Of a stretch of DNA of 64,000 nucleotides, positions 34,201 through 46,565 are shown piece by piece. Within the stretch, counting starts at the first letter, position 1, and every line of letters begins with the position of its first letter. The translations under genes were made by a program, and so were the position numbers. Under the pieces are notes generated by a model. That model was given only the letters and a program-made list of their open reading frames with translations. It was not told the DNA's origin and ran no database searches. This DNA is from Tigriopus japonicus (Eukaryota; Arthropoda; Copepoda; Harpacticoida; Harpacticidae). The stretch spans positions 291,274 through 355,273 of the forward strand of contig JAAGOF010000185.1 of the NCBI GenBank assembly GCA_010645155.1, in the 5' to 3' direction.

Positions 34201-37200
34201 TGGAGGGGTGATATCCGAGCAAATGGTTTTGAGCGAATCCAACATCCTCACTGACACGGATCTGCCAATTCGCAACTTCCATCGACATTTTCAGGGTCTC
34301 TCAAAGGGTTGGTCTGAATCTTTTTGAATCGAGTGTTTTTCGCGAAAGGCTGAAGGACTTTGTCGAGTGATCTCGCTTCAAATGTAACGCTCCAACTTTT
34401 CAAGGCTTGAAAAGGATTCCTTCCTGGTCAAGGTTCAAAAGTTGAAGAGGATGAATGGAAGGAGGAAGAAATGGTAGACTGGATGGAGGATTATGTTTCT
34501 TACAGTGGGTGTTTGATTGAAACCCAATCCCCTCTCGGGTTTTGCCCACGGTAACGTTTTATTACTGACGCTCTAATACTTAAATGGACCAGAGTGCAAT
34601 TAATTGAGGTGAACTTTACTCTTTTTTGTAAATTAGTGATGTCAGAGTATCGACAAAGATCACCGAAACCGACGTGATACGTCACCAAGATATGAGTATA
34701 CAAGAAGAAATCAAATGAAAGCATATGAAAGCATTGCACAATAATTACTTATTTTGGACAAAAGAAAAAAATGAAAGTTATCTATCGCTTCAATTTTGAT
34801 TTTATTTGTAACTATTTATTTTTCTTACCGAACTCAACGGGTAGTTTGAGTCGTAAGAGGTTTCGGCTCATCTCTAGTTTTGAGCCTGGATTCTTCAGGA
34901 CAATGGAATGTGAGTCCAATATGAGAGGGTATCTGTCTTCGTGCCTCCAAATTTACGCACAGCATTGGTATTGGGAATACTTAGTCGATAAACCGAAATA
35001 TTTGCAGTTGATTTCTTCCCTTTGTTTCAAATACCCAGAGTTGAAGTTTTTTAAAGGTTGTGCCTCATTCTTTTTTCACCAGAGTAGCATACCTTAGAAT
35101 ATTAATTTTTAAATCAAAATACGCTTGTTTTCGGCATTTTCCATAACGTGCTGGTGGTCTCTTTGGGGTCAAAATTACCATAGATTTTATGATAAAAAGA
35201 GGTTTTTATGAAACATAAGAGTGATATGCAGAAATATTTTACAAATAGCTCAATGATTAATTTGCCAAGGTTATAAATAAGTTATTTTGGATCATTTCGG
35301 ATTGAAAGTAATTGAGAGATTGGCATTTCCACATATCAAAGCGCCTTTTTGAACAAGACTTTCAAACAACAAATTTAGCCTAAATCAATTGATTTTGTCC
35401 ATAGAAAAAAAATCACTCACTTTTAGCTCCACTAGTGAAAGTTCCATGTCAGGTTTATTAACTTGTGTGTGTGTGTCACCTCATTTTGTGAAGATCATGT
35501 TCTTTGCATTGACGAAGGATTGCCATAACAATGGACTTGTCACCAGTCTGCTCAGGTATCTGGTTTGCTCAGGTACATTCATGTTTTGTACCCAAAACCC
35601 ATTCAAAGACCTGACGGAAGGCCATGAGCACAAGGATGAATCCATCATTGTCGACAATCACTGTTATTAACGAACCAGTCTCAACCAACCAACCAACCAT
35701 CCATTCGTGCAACTAACCCTCCATGGGCCCATTTCTTGGAAATTGCCAGAGAGGAAATGAGGGGAAATACTGAACATCCCCGGCTTTGATGAAATCTGTC
35801 TTCAATCAATTGACCTCCGGACAAGACTTCCCGAGGTAGAATATCCATACCAGGAAGTGCTTTAAAACAAAGGAGAAATTTGCTCCGTTTTCTTTGAACA
35901 GCACTCATGAATCTCCTATAAAAAGTGACGATCACGATCCTCTTCTTCAACCTTTTGTCAACCGCAAAATAGCTTGAAAGGGATACTAATCCGACAAAGC
36001 CCTATTTTCTAATCAGTTTCCTAAAAGGTTGTGGATGAAGAAAAATCAAAGAGAAACCACCTCGCTTTGCCCTCGTTTCGGCCATAATTCAGATGGTTTC
36101 GCTTCGTCGCTTGCTAAACTAAGTGCTGTGTTTTAACAAGTCGACCATGATGTACCACCCATTTTTGTCTCCATTACAAGACAATTGTCATGCTAGCCTC
36201 ACAGATGTCAAGTCCAAATATGGTCCAGAATCACAGGCGCCAAATGCATCCACATAAAAGGACCCTTTCCGAGGTCAAAAGGCTACATTGGTACGAAACT
36301 TTTCAAATGTTTTCTTCCTCTTCAATGAGCCGTGTCGAGATCCATCAATAATTCAGCTGATTTTTAATGGTTTTTCGTCGTTCGTCTTCAAAATCCTCAA
36401 CGATCATCGTTGGACCACCATCAAGCTTAGACAAATGGGTAATTCAAGAGTCCCCCCCAAAACGATCTTGAGGTCTGAATTTGATCTGATAATGAAATCG
36501 TCTCTCCAAGCACACAAACGCTTCCACCCCAAGATTTCGAGTCATTCCTCAATTCTCAACTCTCACTTTTTCAAATGGATATGTCATCAGCACCGTGGCG
36601 TTATTTGAGCATTCCAAGTGTTACCTTGAACATGTTTAATGAGTTTGCTCTGGTGGAGCACCCATTGTTTCAAAAGGAACATGAGGAAGTTAAATTTTCC
36701 ATATCAAATCACTCATTTTGATATGTAACCAGAACGAATGTGGCACTTCGCGCGGTCGCAAATCGCTGCCAAGTTTTTCGGGGTAGGCTGTTTTTCCATG
36801 CAAAATCTTTGAAATCTGCCAAATTAAGTCCCGCGCCAAGCTTCCGGATCGGATGTGAAACATGATCCTACTCATTCTAAATTCTGAAAAGCCCAGTCTG
36901 ACCCCAACTAAAATGGGATTGTCATTCCGGAAGAATCGCCATTGTTCTCGTTGAAACATCCTTGGGTAATTGAAATTGAGAATGCAAATCCTATGACAAA
37001 TCTAATTTCCTTTCGCTCAAATGTGCAAAATGATGCGTTTTTTTAGAGAGAGGGAGCATTCTAAAGCTTGATAAGCTGAGTTTTTAAACATATCAATATA
37101 AACATTTCGAGCATTGGGCACTCTGTTGGATGAATTCTGAGTAGCTTATTCCTTCCTAGTACGATAAAGGATAGATAATTTTATAATGAACGTCAGGTCT

Positions 37201-38013
37201 CTCGCACAAATGGGCTGCCAGTTCATTGTTAAGCAACGGCCTCCTACCAAGAGGTGTATCTCGAATCCATCTTAAATTGAGTTCAAAGTATACCTTACGA
37301 CCAAACATTGGCAATAACTTTTTGCCCCAAGGTTTCTCAATGGCGTTGAATTACCACAGTCGGTCGCTCCACTGAATTTTCATCATTTTTCATGCTCTCG
37401 TACGAATTCGTAACCTTTTTATATTCTCTCTATTGACCATAAAAAGGTTGGAAGTGTAAAACAAACCAGGGAGTATTTGCCAAAAGTATGGCTATTGTGC
37501 CTAGAAAAAAAAAACAGATCCCAACTCGTTCATTACAATATGAACAATCCCTCGTTAATCATCCATGCTCAAAAATTTTTCTTAAATGAGAAAAATGACC
37601 TCTGTGGCATCGGTAGTGGTCGAGGTGCCTCATCAGAATCGGGTTCCGAAGAATGCTCCGTAATTAAACTCTCAATTTCCAGTTTCCCCCTCCTCTTTTA
37701 CTAATTGTAATTACATGTGGTGCCATTAATGTTTCACTTCCAGGTATGTTAGACCCAACTGTGTCTGGAAATGTTGTGGGTGCCTGGAATTCTCAAGGCG
37801 TGTCAGATTTTCTTCCACCTCTCTGTGCTCTGTTGACTACTTTTACTAGCATTTACAGGGTGGTGTGGTAAATAATCGTGGGAAGAATCACGACGTTTCC
37901 TCGCTTTTTCTGTCACAGACAATTCAATTAAATAGGGAGGATCTAGTGAGCATTTTTTTGCGAAAACCCGGAACAAAAAAGAACGGAGAATTGGTTGATA
38001 TTTTTTGGTTCTA

Positions 38014-41000
38014 TCACTCTTTGGCAAGGAACAACAACTTGTTGCTGAATACTGTTAATTCCGAGACGTCATCACCGGTTTGAGTGGGGTTCCCCCGATC
38101 TTTGTGAACTTTATTGATGATTGTGAGCTTTTCGAGAAGGGAAGACAGTTCGTCATGGATATGCGAGTCCCACTTAATCACTTCTCCATCCATGGGTTTG
38201 GACTTCATGTGCTTCATCCAACGGCAAGGATTTTGGCTCTGCCGTTGGGTTTGCGCCATGAACCAGCTTAAATGAATGGTTTGCGGGTAGAACGTGGCGA
38301 GGAATTTATCCAGAGCGATGCTGGCTCGAAATAGATGGTGTTGCTCCTCTGCATTCTCACTGACTTTGAAGTAATTTAACGTCTTCTTGCGAACCAAGAT
38401 TTCAAATTGAAAATCTCGTCTTGGCAACTCATTGTCATCGTGACTACCTGAACTATTACTACTGGCACCACCACCATTGCTTGTAGTATTACTTGAGCGA
38501 AGCAGAAGGAGATTTGAGGTCACCAGGTGACTCAACCAAGATGGTCGCAGAAGGGATAGGTGAGTGTACTCTTTTCTTGGGTCGAGTTGGACTCTGGCGA
38601 AACTCAGGGAGAGACAATGAGCAATTTTGTACTTGAGAGCTTCTCGTCGGTGTAGAAAAGTCAATTTCACGTCTCGGTCCCGCACCGAAACCATCATACC
38701 AAGCATGGCGATGAATCTCCAATACAATTTCCATACTTTTGGGTCCGAGTAGATTTGGGTGTCAAACTGTTGGAGAAACTCTTGCAAGTGTATCTCGATA
38801 TTGGTGTCCTTAACGAAAAGGTAAAATATCATTGGTTTACTCTCAACCAACTTGGCACCATGGCCGTGTTTCAACCAGTATTCAAAGTCTCGTTGCAAGC
38901 AAGTCAATATGATTTGCAAGGCCAGAAGGGGTTGTCCTGAGGACGCACCACTAAAATAGTCGCTCCAAATGTCGCAGAAGAACTTCCAGAATGATAAATC
39001 ACCCTCAAAGGTCTGCCTATAATCCTCGTCATGACACCATCTGAAGATTGAGAGGTAATATTTGCGCGCTATTGAGCTCATGGGCGCATGTTGGTGTAGA
39101 ACCCGAGTGAACAACTCAAAAGCAAGTTCGGACGCTAATTCAGGGTCCAAATTGGGTTTGGGCTTTGGTCTGAGGATCAAGTTGACCAAAAGATAGTTCA
39201 TGCTCTTGGCTCTTGGATAGGTATGGAGATTCACAAAGCCCGTAATTCTCAACATGACCAAGAACACAGCATCATTTTCAATTTCCTCGCTCTTCAACAT
39301 GGAGAATGAGGTGGAGTCCGAAAACACGTCCATTTGCATGGCTTGTTTAGAAACGGCTTTGGCAGTTGTCATGTCTCCTTTAGCGTCATATCGAATAGTC
39401 TTTTGGCGAATGTTTTCAAACTCAAGACAGTCGTTGTGGTCCTTTTGTCTCCGAAGAAGGGTTCCAATGACCTGTTTTAACGTGTACGTGTCGTCCAAAT
39501 TAACTTGACAATCAAGTTGTTTTTGTAGCGTTTTGGCGGGTTGTTTGGCCAATGTTTTGGGTTTCTCTGTAGGTAGTGGTTTGGGTGCTTTTTTCAGAAG
39601 CCGTTCGGACACATGTTTGGAAGTTTGTTTTGGCGGCTTTTGGGGCAGAGCTTCCGTAGATGGCCTGTTGGAGGATGTTTTAGGGAAGTCGGTCGTTTTT
39701 CTGAGCTGAATATCGGTAGCCTCTTTTCTTTTTGGCACTTGAAGATTATCTTCCTTCCTAACTTCAATGGCAGTCGTTGCAACGGCAGGCATTGCATCAA
39801 TTGAGAAAGACTTTGTACTTGTTTCAATGGAGGACGCAATTTGAGGTGATATTTCTTCGTTAGATTGGAGAGCAGGGGCCTTTAAGGGTGCTTCCTGCTC
39901 AAGTATTGGTTGACTAGAAGAGCTTGAGGGAAAAGTTTCACTAGGTACATTTTCCTGGTTAATTTTATCACAAGGCAACTCATTTGAAGTCATAGTTTGA
40001 AGTGGAGGACTGAAAGGAACAGTCTGACAAGGAACTTCGTTATCCTGACTAATGGTATCACGAGGTAATTCTTGTGTAATCATGGGTTGGTCCAAAGAAC
40101 CGTGAGGAGGATTCAGACTCGGAGTTTCATCCTCATCAGTTGTTATTGTTTCATCAGGGTCAGAATCACTTTGAGGCGAGGTAGTGCTGGTGATGATCAT
40201 CTGATCACTCATTTCACTATTAATGGTCACCACTACTTGCACTTCATTTACTGTATCCGAGCTTGACACTACATGTGGAGGTGAAACTTGGACCTGAGGA
40301 TCATCAGAGATCTCGATGATTGAAGGTTGATCCGTACTTGCTTCCACTATAACTTCGTCATCATCGTCCTCCTCCTCTTCCTCGTCAGAGATGCAAATAA
40401 CATCAATAGGTTTGGATTTCTTCCGCACGACCAAACCCTGTGGGCCAGATATAGACATGATCTGACACTCGTTATCACTATCATGTTCAGAATCGGTCCC
40501 ACTATCCACAATAGTAACCCAATCATCAGACTTGGCTATTTTGGGGGACTCTTCATCCGACGACATATCCAGACACACTATTTCTCTTTGTGGCTCGGGC
40601 TCTATTGGTTCTGCTTTTATTCTTCGGTGAATCTTTCTGTTTACTGGTGCCAAAGTTTCTTGAATTATTTGAATGTCTGAAGGGCTGGTGTCATCATCAT
40701 CACTATCATCAAGGGTCACCACTTCACTGGCTCTTGGCTTCTTGAGTTGGCGATGTCTAAGAGACGAACCTTTTTTCCGTTTTGTTGTAGTAGACGGATG
40801 AAGAAGTTCGATGACATTTGCATTATCCAAACGGAACTGATGTGTTAATGAAGATCTGCTCTTTAGACATGGATTTCGGATGACTTGAACGATATAATAA
40901 AAGGAAAGCACTTTAATTGGCCACTTCAACGCGGCACGGGAGATCATAAACAACTTAAAATTGGGATCCTCTTGCAACGCGGGTTCCGTGAAGATGAAAT

Positions 41001-41877
41001 CAAGATTGTTCAACAAGTGCTGCGAATCGATGGTTCGAAATCGTCCGGTGTTTAAGGGGAGAACCGTGGCACCCCCTGCTTTAAGAAGCGTGTAAAAATC
41101 TAGATACTTCTTTTGATCGTTGTTAACCATCAAAGTCACTCTCCAATCTTGGAACATGGGGCCTTTGTTCACTTCCTTGACAAACTTGTAAGCATTGTAC
41201 GCTGGTTTGGGCATGAAATTTTGAATGTCCTCCAAGAAGTGCCCTAAAAACAAACATAACCCATTTCAATTGCAGTAAACAAATTCTCGATTTACAAAAA
41301 CCATTGATTTCAAAACAAGAATCTGCTAAATGGTCAAAGGTGGATAAAAGAATATTGTCAATCAACACCTACATTACTTGAAAATCTAAATGATTCTTTG
41401 ATCAAGGAGCGTTAGAAACTGAATGTAAATTTCAGTCAGGAGCAAAACTATTTCAAAGCAAAGAGTTACTTAAATATTAGTAATAAAAACTCAAGTATTC
41501 ATATATCCAACTGTAACTGACTTGCACCTAAACTAGTTAGCATCACACAAAATTGTTAAAATATAAAAGTATCTCGAACCTTCTTTGAAGCTTTCTTTGA
41601 TATAATCCGGACTCAAAACCAATTTCCCACAAGCCATAAAAGCCAGGGGTTTGGGCGTCAGAGTCAAAATATACTCCCATGAGTTGTCCTTGGACCATTT
41701 CTTGGGGCACTTGATCAAACAATGAGTGGACCGCTCCAAGAATGATCCTCTTTCTTGTGGCGATACTTCCACCACAACGCCTTTAAGCGCCAAAATCATA
41801 TCTGTTAATTCTGCAATCTCAATTGGGTCGAAAACACCGGAGAAATAAAATCGCCGGTGTTCGTTATCACTCGCCAT
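38014..41877 (-). CDS. BRCT-SIM-helical protein, SLF1/SIMC1-like candidate
   Basis: Exon 1 is 41877-41580 and exon 2 is 41243-38014, with a 336 bp GT-AG intron splitting a glycine codon. The product has 1175 residues, with ATG at 41877 and stop TGA. Residues ~8-100 and ~128-220 look like two BRCT domains: CGKLVLSPDYIKESF ends the first, and DWRVTLMVNN..LLKAGGATVLPL starts the second as in SLF1. Residues 274-414 hold five SUMO-interacting cores, VVTLDDSDDDD, IVCLDMSSDEES, VTIVDSGTDSE, VICISDEEEEEDDDD and IIEISDD. Residues ~420-685 are disordered, with a basic Lys/Pro-rich end. Residues ~686-1175 are predicted helical (MNYLLVNLILRPKPKP, FWKFFCDIWSDYF). In vertebrates SLF1 (tandem BRCT) and SIMC1 (SIMs) share an Nse5-like helical domain that binds SLF2 and recruits SMC5/6. 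A similar nuclear role is inferred here. No ankyrin repeats are seen, unlike SLF1. The gene structure is firm; the family assignment is moderate. Confidence 0.8.
40300..40722 (-). other. SIM array coding segment (residues 274-414)
   Basis: Five hydrophobic four-residue cores (VVTL, IVCL, VTIV, VICI, IIEI) occur within 141 residues. Each is followed by Asp, Glu and Ser, the pattern of phospho-regulated SUMO-interacting motifs. A sixth weaker candidate, CQIMSIS, lies between the third and fourth. Such density suggests binding to poly-SUMO chains, as known for RNF4 and SIMC1. Confidence 0.7.
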
Positions 41878-42179
41878 TATTAACTTTTGGCGTTTAACAC
41901 TTAAAATTCACGCTTTCCACTGTTCCTTAAACCTGTTTTTGTGAATTCTGTCAGTTTGCTCGCGCTTGAAACTCGTTTTAGTTGGAAGCTTTGTATATGT
42001 TTTGGAAGCCTCAAAAGGGCGGGAAGTTTGAATGAGGAAGAGCAAAGTGTGCCAGAGGCTATTCTAATGGAGAAAGTATGTACAGATCGTTGGAATTCGC
42101 TATTCATCCCAGTTGTCTCGAATTGCTGAAGTGATGGTAATCTTTCGCACATTCAAAAATGAAAGTCGAGCTGTTTTGT
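41878..42179. other. Upstream region of the BRCT-SIM gene
   Basis: This stretch separates the BRCT-SIM start codon from the foldback element at 42180. It should hold the promoter and 5' UTR, but I see no clear TATA box. A 62-codon plus-strand frame starting at 41941 is divergent to the gene and has no recognisable content. Confidence 0.4.
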
Positions 42180-43049
42180 ATGGACATTAATCCACACGCA
42201 CTTTCCTCTCGGAAGGGTAGCCATAATTTGCATATCAAAATTGTATTCAATCTGACCCACTTTAGTCACACTCAATTCGAGCGAAACAAAAACAAAATGT
42301 GACAGTTATCTTTTACTTGAACAGACCTAGAGGAAAGGTCGTCCTTTCACTCTAGCACACGTACGTCGTCTATTTTAAGAAAGGGACACCTGAAGTAGTA
42401 TGGACAGCCAAACATGGAGCTAAAGTTAAGGTGTTGGGTTTGAAAAGTTTAACTGTTACAGGCTGACTGTATAAATTTTAGGAAGTAAGGAATGGGAAAC
42501 TAAATACGGTTGATCCTGCATTGGCTTCTCTTCATTTTTGCTGGCATTAAAATCATGATTCTTGGAACCATTCTAAGTACCTTTACATTTTGTATTGTTT
42601 TCACTCCATTTCTACGAGAACTTTTGAGATTTCTAATCTAATTTGTCAACCTGTAACAGTGAAGCTTTTTAAACCTAACATCCTCCCTTAACTTCCTGCT
42701 TGGCTGTCCATGCTACATAAGGTGACCTTTTCCTGTTTTTTTAAATATTTTGAATACCAAAATCCCGTTATCTGTTAACTGACCATACAAGAACGTGTCA
42801 TGAATGAAATCATATATTATTTAACTTACGCTCTTTTGGCTTATTGCCACTTTTTGAACTGTCTGTAGTTCTATCCATGCTCAAGATCCTCCAAGAGGTC
42901 ACTCAGAAGCAATCTCATATGGAAATCAGAAACATTTTGTTGTTTCGCGAGAAATGAGTGTGACTAACGTGAGTCACATTAAACACAATTTTGATACGCA
43001 AATTATGGTCACCCTTCCAAGAGGAAAGTGCGTGTGGATTAATGTCCAT
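42180..43049. mobile_element. ~870 bp palindromic (foldback) element
   Basis: The left arm, about 42180-42475, and the right arm, about 42645-43049, are imperfect reverse complements. Shared blocks include TGGACATTAATCCACACGCA, TTTCCTCT..GAAGGGT, TTTGCATATCAAAATTG, TGGACAGCCAA and CTGTTACAGG. The termini read TA-TGGACATTAATCC and GGATTAATGTCCA-TA, which would fit a TA target duplication of the Tc1/mariner type. The loop at 42476-42644 has no transposase. Arm identity looks roughly 80-85% by eye. Confidence 0.75.
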
Positions 43050-43945
43050 AGCTGTTTTGCTCTGGCCAATTATCACTATCTCAGTTTCTCTCCTCAATGG
43101 ATCTCTCGTTTGATCTTTAGGCTTGAGCTGAAGACAAACTTGGAGACTTGAGATGTTACTTAATGAGGATTTTACCTGCTCGTCTTGGTTCTGACACGAG
43201 ATATGACGAAAACCATCTTTGTGTGTAGATCATAGCTCAAGTTCTTTTGGTGTGCAAATGAAACTTGAAAAACGAGGAGTGTTTAAATATTCATAAAGTC
43301 GCATCAAGTCCTATTTCCGGAGTGAAGTATGTTCAAAAACTAGTTTTAAATGCTATCCATTTACCCGCTAGTTTAGAGCTCATGAATCATGTTCCTCTCC
43401 GTAATTACTCTTCAAATTGAGTACACAAAATTGCATGACAGCTAGAAAACTTGGTAAGATGCTGGCTGGCATTTAAGGCATTAATGGTTTTATAATCTGG
43501 TTGTGACCTTCACTTTGCCATGATGTTTCATAAGGATCAGAAAAGCTACCCAAGGCTTTTATGTAAAACAGGGTTGCTTGGCATTGAGCCCTGTTCATGC
43601 GTGTTTGCTCCTATCAACCAACATCCAACGGAAAAAGATAGTCTGATTGACGAATCTTCTCCAAACAATTTGGAACGTAAATGAAATGGAATGGCTGGCT
43701 GGTGGGAGAGCAACAAGATAATGACTGCCATGATGACACTCCTCATCAGCACGCTTTAATTTATGATGAGAAAAATGGCAAATTGAAAGAAGTCAGGAAG
43801 TAGTGAGTGAATGGCAGGCCACTAGCTCTCATCCCAGCTGTCAAGAGATTTTAGGCCAATGTTGACTAGAAACGGGCCCCACAATCGTTTTACGCCTTCT
43901 TACGCCCAACAAAAGATACCAAATGAGTTCGAGATGAGAAGAGGT
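43050..43945. other. Intergenic, no gene seen
   Basis: Nothing is recognisable apart from the probable 3' end of the Cys-rich peptide gene near 43900-43945. Confidence 0.5.
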
Positions 43946-44302
43946 TTAATGTCGTTTATTTCTCTGATATAAATTGTCATGACCCAGTTCATCCCAATGG
44001 AGCCTCTCAGATCCCGAATGACGGCTTCTTCTCCGCCGGTTAAAGGATCGTCCATGACGCCTGTGAGAATATTTCCGTTCCAGAGGAAACTCGCAACAAG
44101 TTCCCCTCCAAGGGATTTGGCAGCAAAACAAGTTGATCCTCTTCTCACAATTTTGGCACTCGGCGTCAGCTGTCGAACTTTGGAGAAGAATAACAAAGAG
44201 TGAACACAACACGAGGAACAGTGACAACCCAAAAAATGCCCTCGGGTTTGATTGGCTTGAACCCATTATGTCTCTTAATGACAATTCAATGTGATGATGA
44301 GC
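43946..44302 (-). CDS. Small secreted Cys-rich peptide, unidentified
   Basis: The frame from ATG at 44266 to TAA at 43946 encodes 106 residues. Residues ~11-33 (FFGLSLFLVLCSLFVILLQSS) form a strong signal peptide. The probable mature part begins near DAEC. Six cysteines are arranged C-x2-C-x7-CC-x7-CC at 37, 40, 48, 49, 57 and 58, around QIPWRG. The tail is Arg/His-rich with several basic processing sites (RHGRSFNRRRR, QRNKRH). TTGATTGCAG just upstream is a good 3' splice site, so a 5' UTR exon probably precedes 44302. It could be a neuropeptide-like hormone, an antimicrobial peptide or a cuticle-associated peptide; I do not recognise the family. AATAAA overlaps the 3' end of the frame. Confidence 0.55.
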   Translation of the reverse strand, partial: AHHHIELSLRDIMGSSQSNPRAFFGLSLFLVLCSLFVILLQSSTADAECQNCEKRINLFCCQIPWRGTCCEFPLERKYSHRRHGRSFNRRRRSRHSGSERLHWDELGHDNLYQRNKRH

Positions 44303-46565
44303 CTGCAATCAAAAATGTTAAAAATCAGCGTCAAGAATGATTGGGGAAAAACATATTGGCTCATTAGCTTTGACAAGCGATTGATTAGAATGCAGTCAGC
44401 GGGAGTCATTCCAAGACGTGATTTGAAGGTCAAGACGACCTTGTTGTTAGATCAAGGTGTTAAATTAATTCCTTCACCCTTAGTTTTGGTGACCATGATT
44501 TCAATTACCAAGCAATTAGGAGGGTGAACCTCGGCCTTCACAATATAAAATCAAAACATAATAAACCGTGAATAGAGGAAGGAGAAATTTAAGTGTTTTA
44601 ATTTCCGAGATCTACCCACGAGATTTGATTCGAAGTTGTTCGGTTGGACTTACCTTTTAGACTTGAGGCTGGGCTGGTGTTGTTGATGACACAATTAATA
44701 GTAGAGTGAAATTCTGAGAAAATAGACGAACTCGAGATCCATTAAGTGAATCACGGCTTTCAGATTGTTCCGATGATCACGATTTTGAAAAGGCCAAAAG
44801 AGCTCTAATGCCTCTCGAAGATGAACCTCAATTGATTTCGCTCTTAATGATTTCTCCATATATATGAAAGAAAAAAAGAGATTCGTCTCCTACGCTTTGT
44901 GAAAGCCGGCTTGTTCTTCGATTTCAGTAACTCATCGTCATTTTTTTCTCTCATTTTCAAGATCAAACCACTGTAAAAATGTCGATAGGCCCACTGTTCA
45001 AGTTACTTCACAGGCCTACTAAGCTTTGCTTAAATCAGTGCCTAAAACGCGGGCTAAAAATGGCCAGGTTTTACTTTACGGATAAGCAAATTCGAAACCG
45101 GATAGGTGCAGAATAACCAAGAGGAAAATGCTTCAGTGTGACATTGATAGTTTCGTCCGTCGTCGGTGGTAATAATTAGTGTGGCAATGAATTGAATAAA
45201 TGGAGGCCAAGATTATGAACGACACTCTTGAATCCTTATGCAAGTAGGTGAAATGACTATTTAGCAAAGGCGTGGGATCAAATGAACAAAGGGCAAATTC
45301 ATAGTTCACGTCATGGCGCGAATGTTAAAAAAGAAACCTTTTCCACTTGTCTTATGTTTTTGGTCCCCCACTCGACAACTTTGCATACAATCGATAGAGC
45401 GAGAAACCTTACCTGAATACGTTAGAAAATGACAAAAAGAACTTTCATTTTTTTCTTCACGTTTGAGCTCAGAGGGTCTATTTGTTCAAAAAATGAAAGC
45501 TTCATTTCATTTCGACGTGTGTTTTCGTCAAAGACACCATATGATTTCGTGATGACATTGACAGCGATTCATTGAACTCATATGCAGGGATGCTCTAGAA
45601 AATTTCTTTAAAATGGCTCAAAAGTCTAAAGACCTATAATTTCAACTACCTTCAAGTCTTTAAATGTTCATTTGGTTGAGTTTACGAACTCCAACCGATG
45701 AAAAAAACCATGGAAAGCACTGTTGCCTTCTGAGAGATCTTGTATGTGGGAGCATTGGTGGCGAGTTTCTCAATTTCACGATAATAAACAATGACAACTT
45801 TAAATCCCATTGAAACGGAGTTAGTGAAAGCTTTAATTTCAATTTCAGTTTAATTTGTTTTGCTTTTTCATTTGTTCACTTTTGATTATTTGTCATGTAT
45901 TGTTTTCGCATATAATCTTGGTTCAAAAACGTCGGCAATAGCGATTATTCTGCAAAAGATGTATCAAAACTTGGGTGCCCGTGCAAAAAAGACCTGGAAT
46001 AGCATAGTTATAAGTTTTATAATTGATAGGATAATATATTTCTAAAAGCTTTGTAGAAACCGACACAGTCCATTTTTGTAAAGCCAAAAGAGACTCTCTC
46101 ATCTTCAAAGACTGAGAAAATAATGGAAGTGTAAATTAAAGGGACTCCCCATTTTTGAAACCACGAACAAGATTGAGTTGTTATATGAAGGTAGACAAAA
46201 CTTTTTGTATCAAATAGATACCTGAAGAGTTAATTGGTTGTATCGGTTATCAAATGACCGTATGTTACCGTTAGCGAAACGGTGAAAGAAAAACTGATGG
46301 GATCAATCACACGGAGACATGGCTGATTTCCATTCCGATATTAAAACCTTAAACCTTTAACCAAATATAACTTTACCGTCAGTCAAAGGAACTTCTGAAC
46401 ATCCATTGTTGCTCTCGCGATTTGCTGGGAAGCAAAAAATATTACCAATTCATATCATCGAATCGTAAGGAAGAACACGAAGATCTAAAAAATATTGAAG
46501 AAATATTTGAATTTTTTTGAGGTTTTGGCCACATTTTACTCTTAATTTTCATTGGTCATTAACAG
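44303..46565. other. Intergenic, no gene seen
   Basis: No supportable gene. It should include the promoter or 5' intron of the Cys-rich peptide gene on the minus strand. Confidence 0.45.

Larger units (their letters stand above)
28058..38013. other. Gene-poor intergenic region
   Basis: No gene is supported across this ~10 kb. It contains an AT-rich low-complexity tract at 29487-29573, a half copy of the 27.9 kb MITE near 29740-29790, a (GAT)n microsatellite at 31225-31295 and a (GT)n tract near 35464-35476. Scattered open frames of 60-115 codons lack domains and splice partners. Confidence 0.45.

Noticed and set aside
34631..34880. Possible MITE between TAGTGATG and CATCTCTA
   Set aside because: The termini match over only about eight bases and the flanks (TTGTAAAT, GTTTTGAG) are not a duplication.
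38080..41000. Plus-strand open frames of 60-117 codons opposite the BRCT-SIM gene
   Set aside because: They are antisense shadows of a well-supported coding exon and have no domains.
41941..42129. 62-codon divergent open frame next to the BRCT-SIM start
   Set aside because: No domain, weak start context and no conservation evidence. It could be a promoter-associated chance frame.
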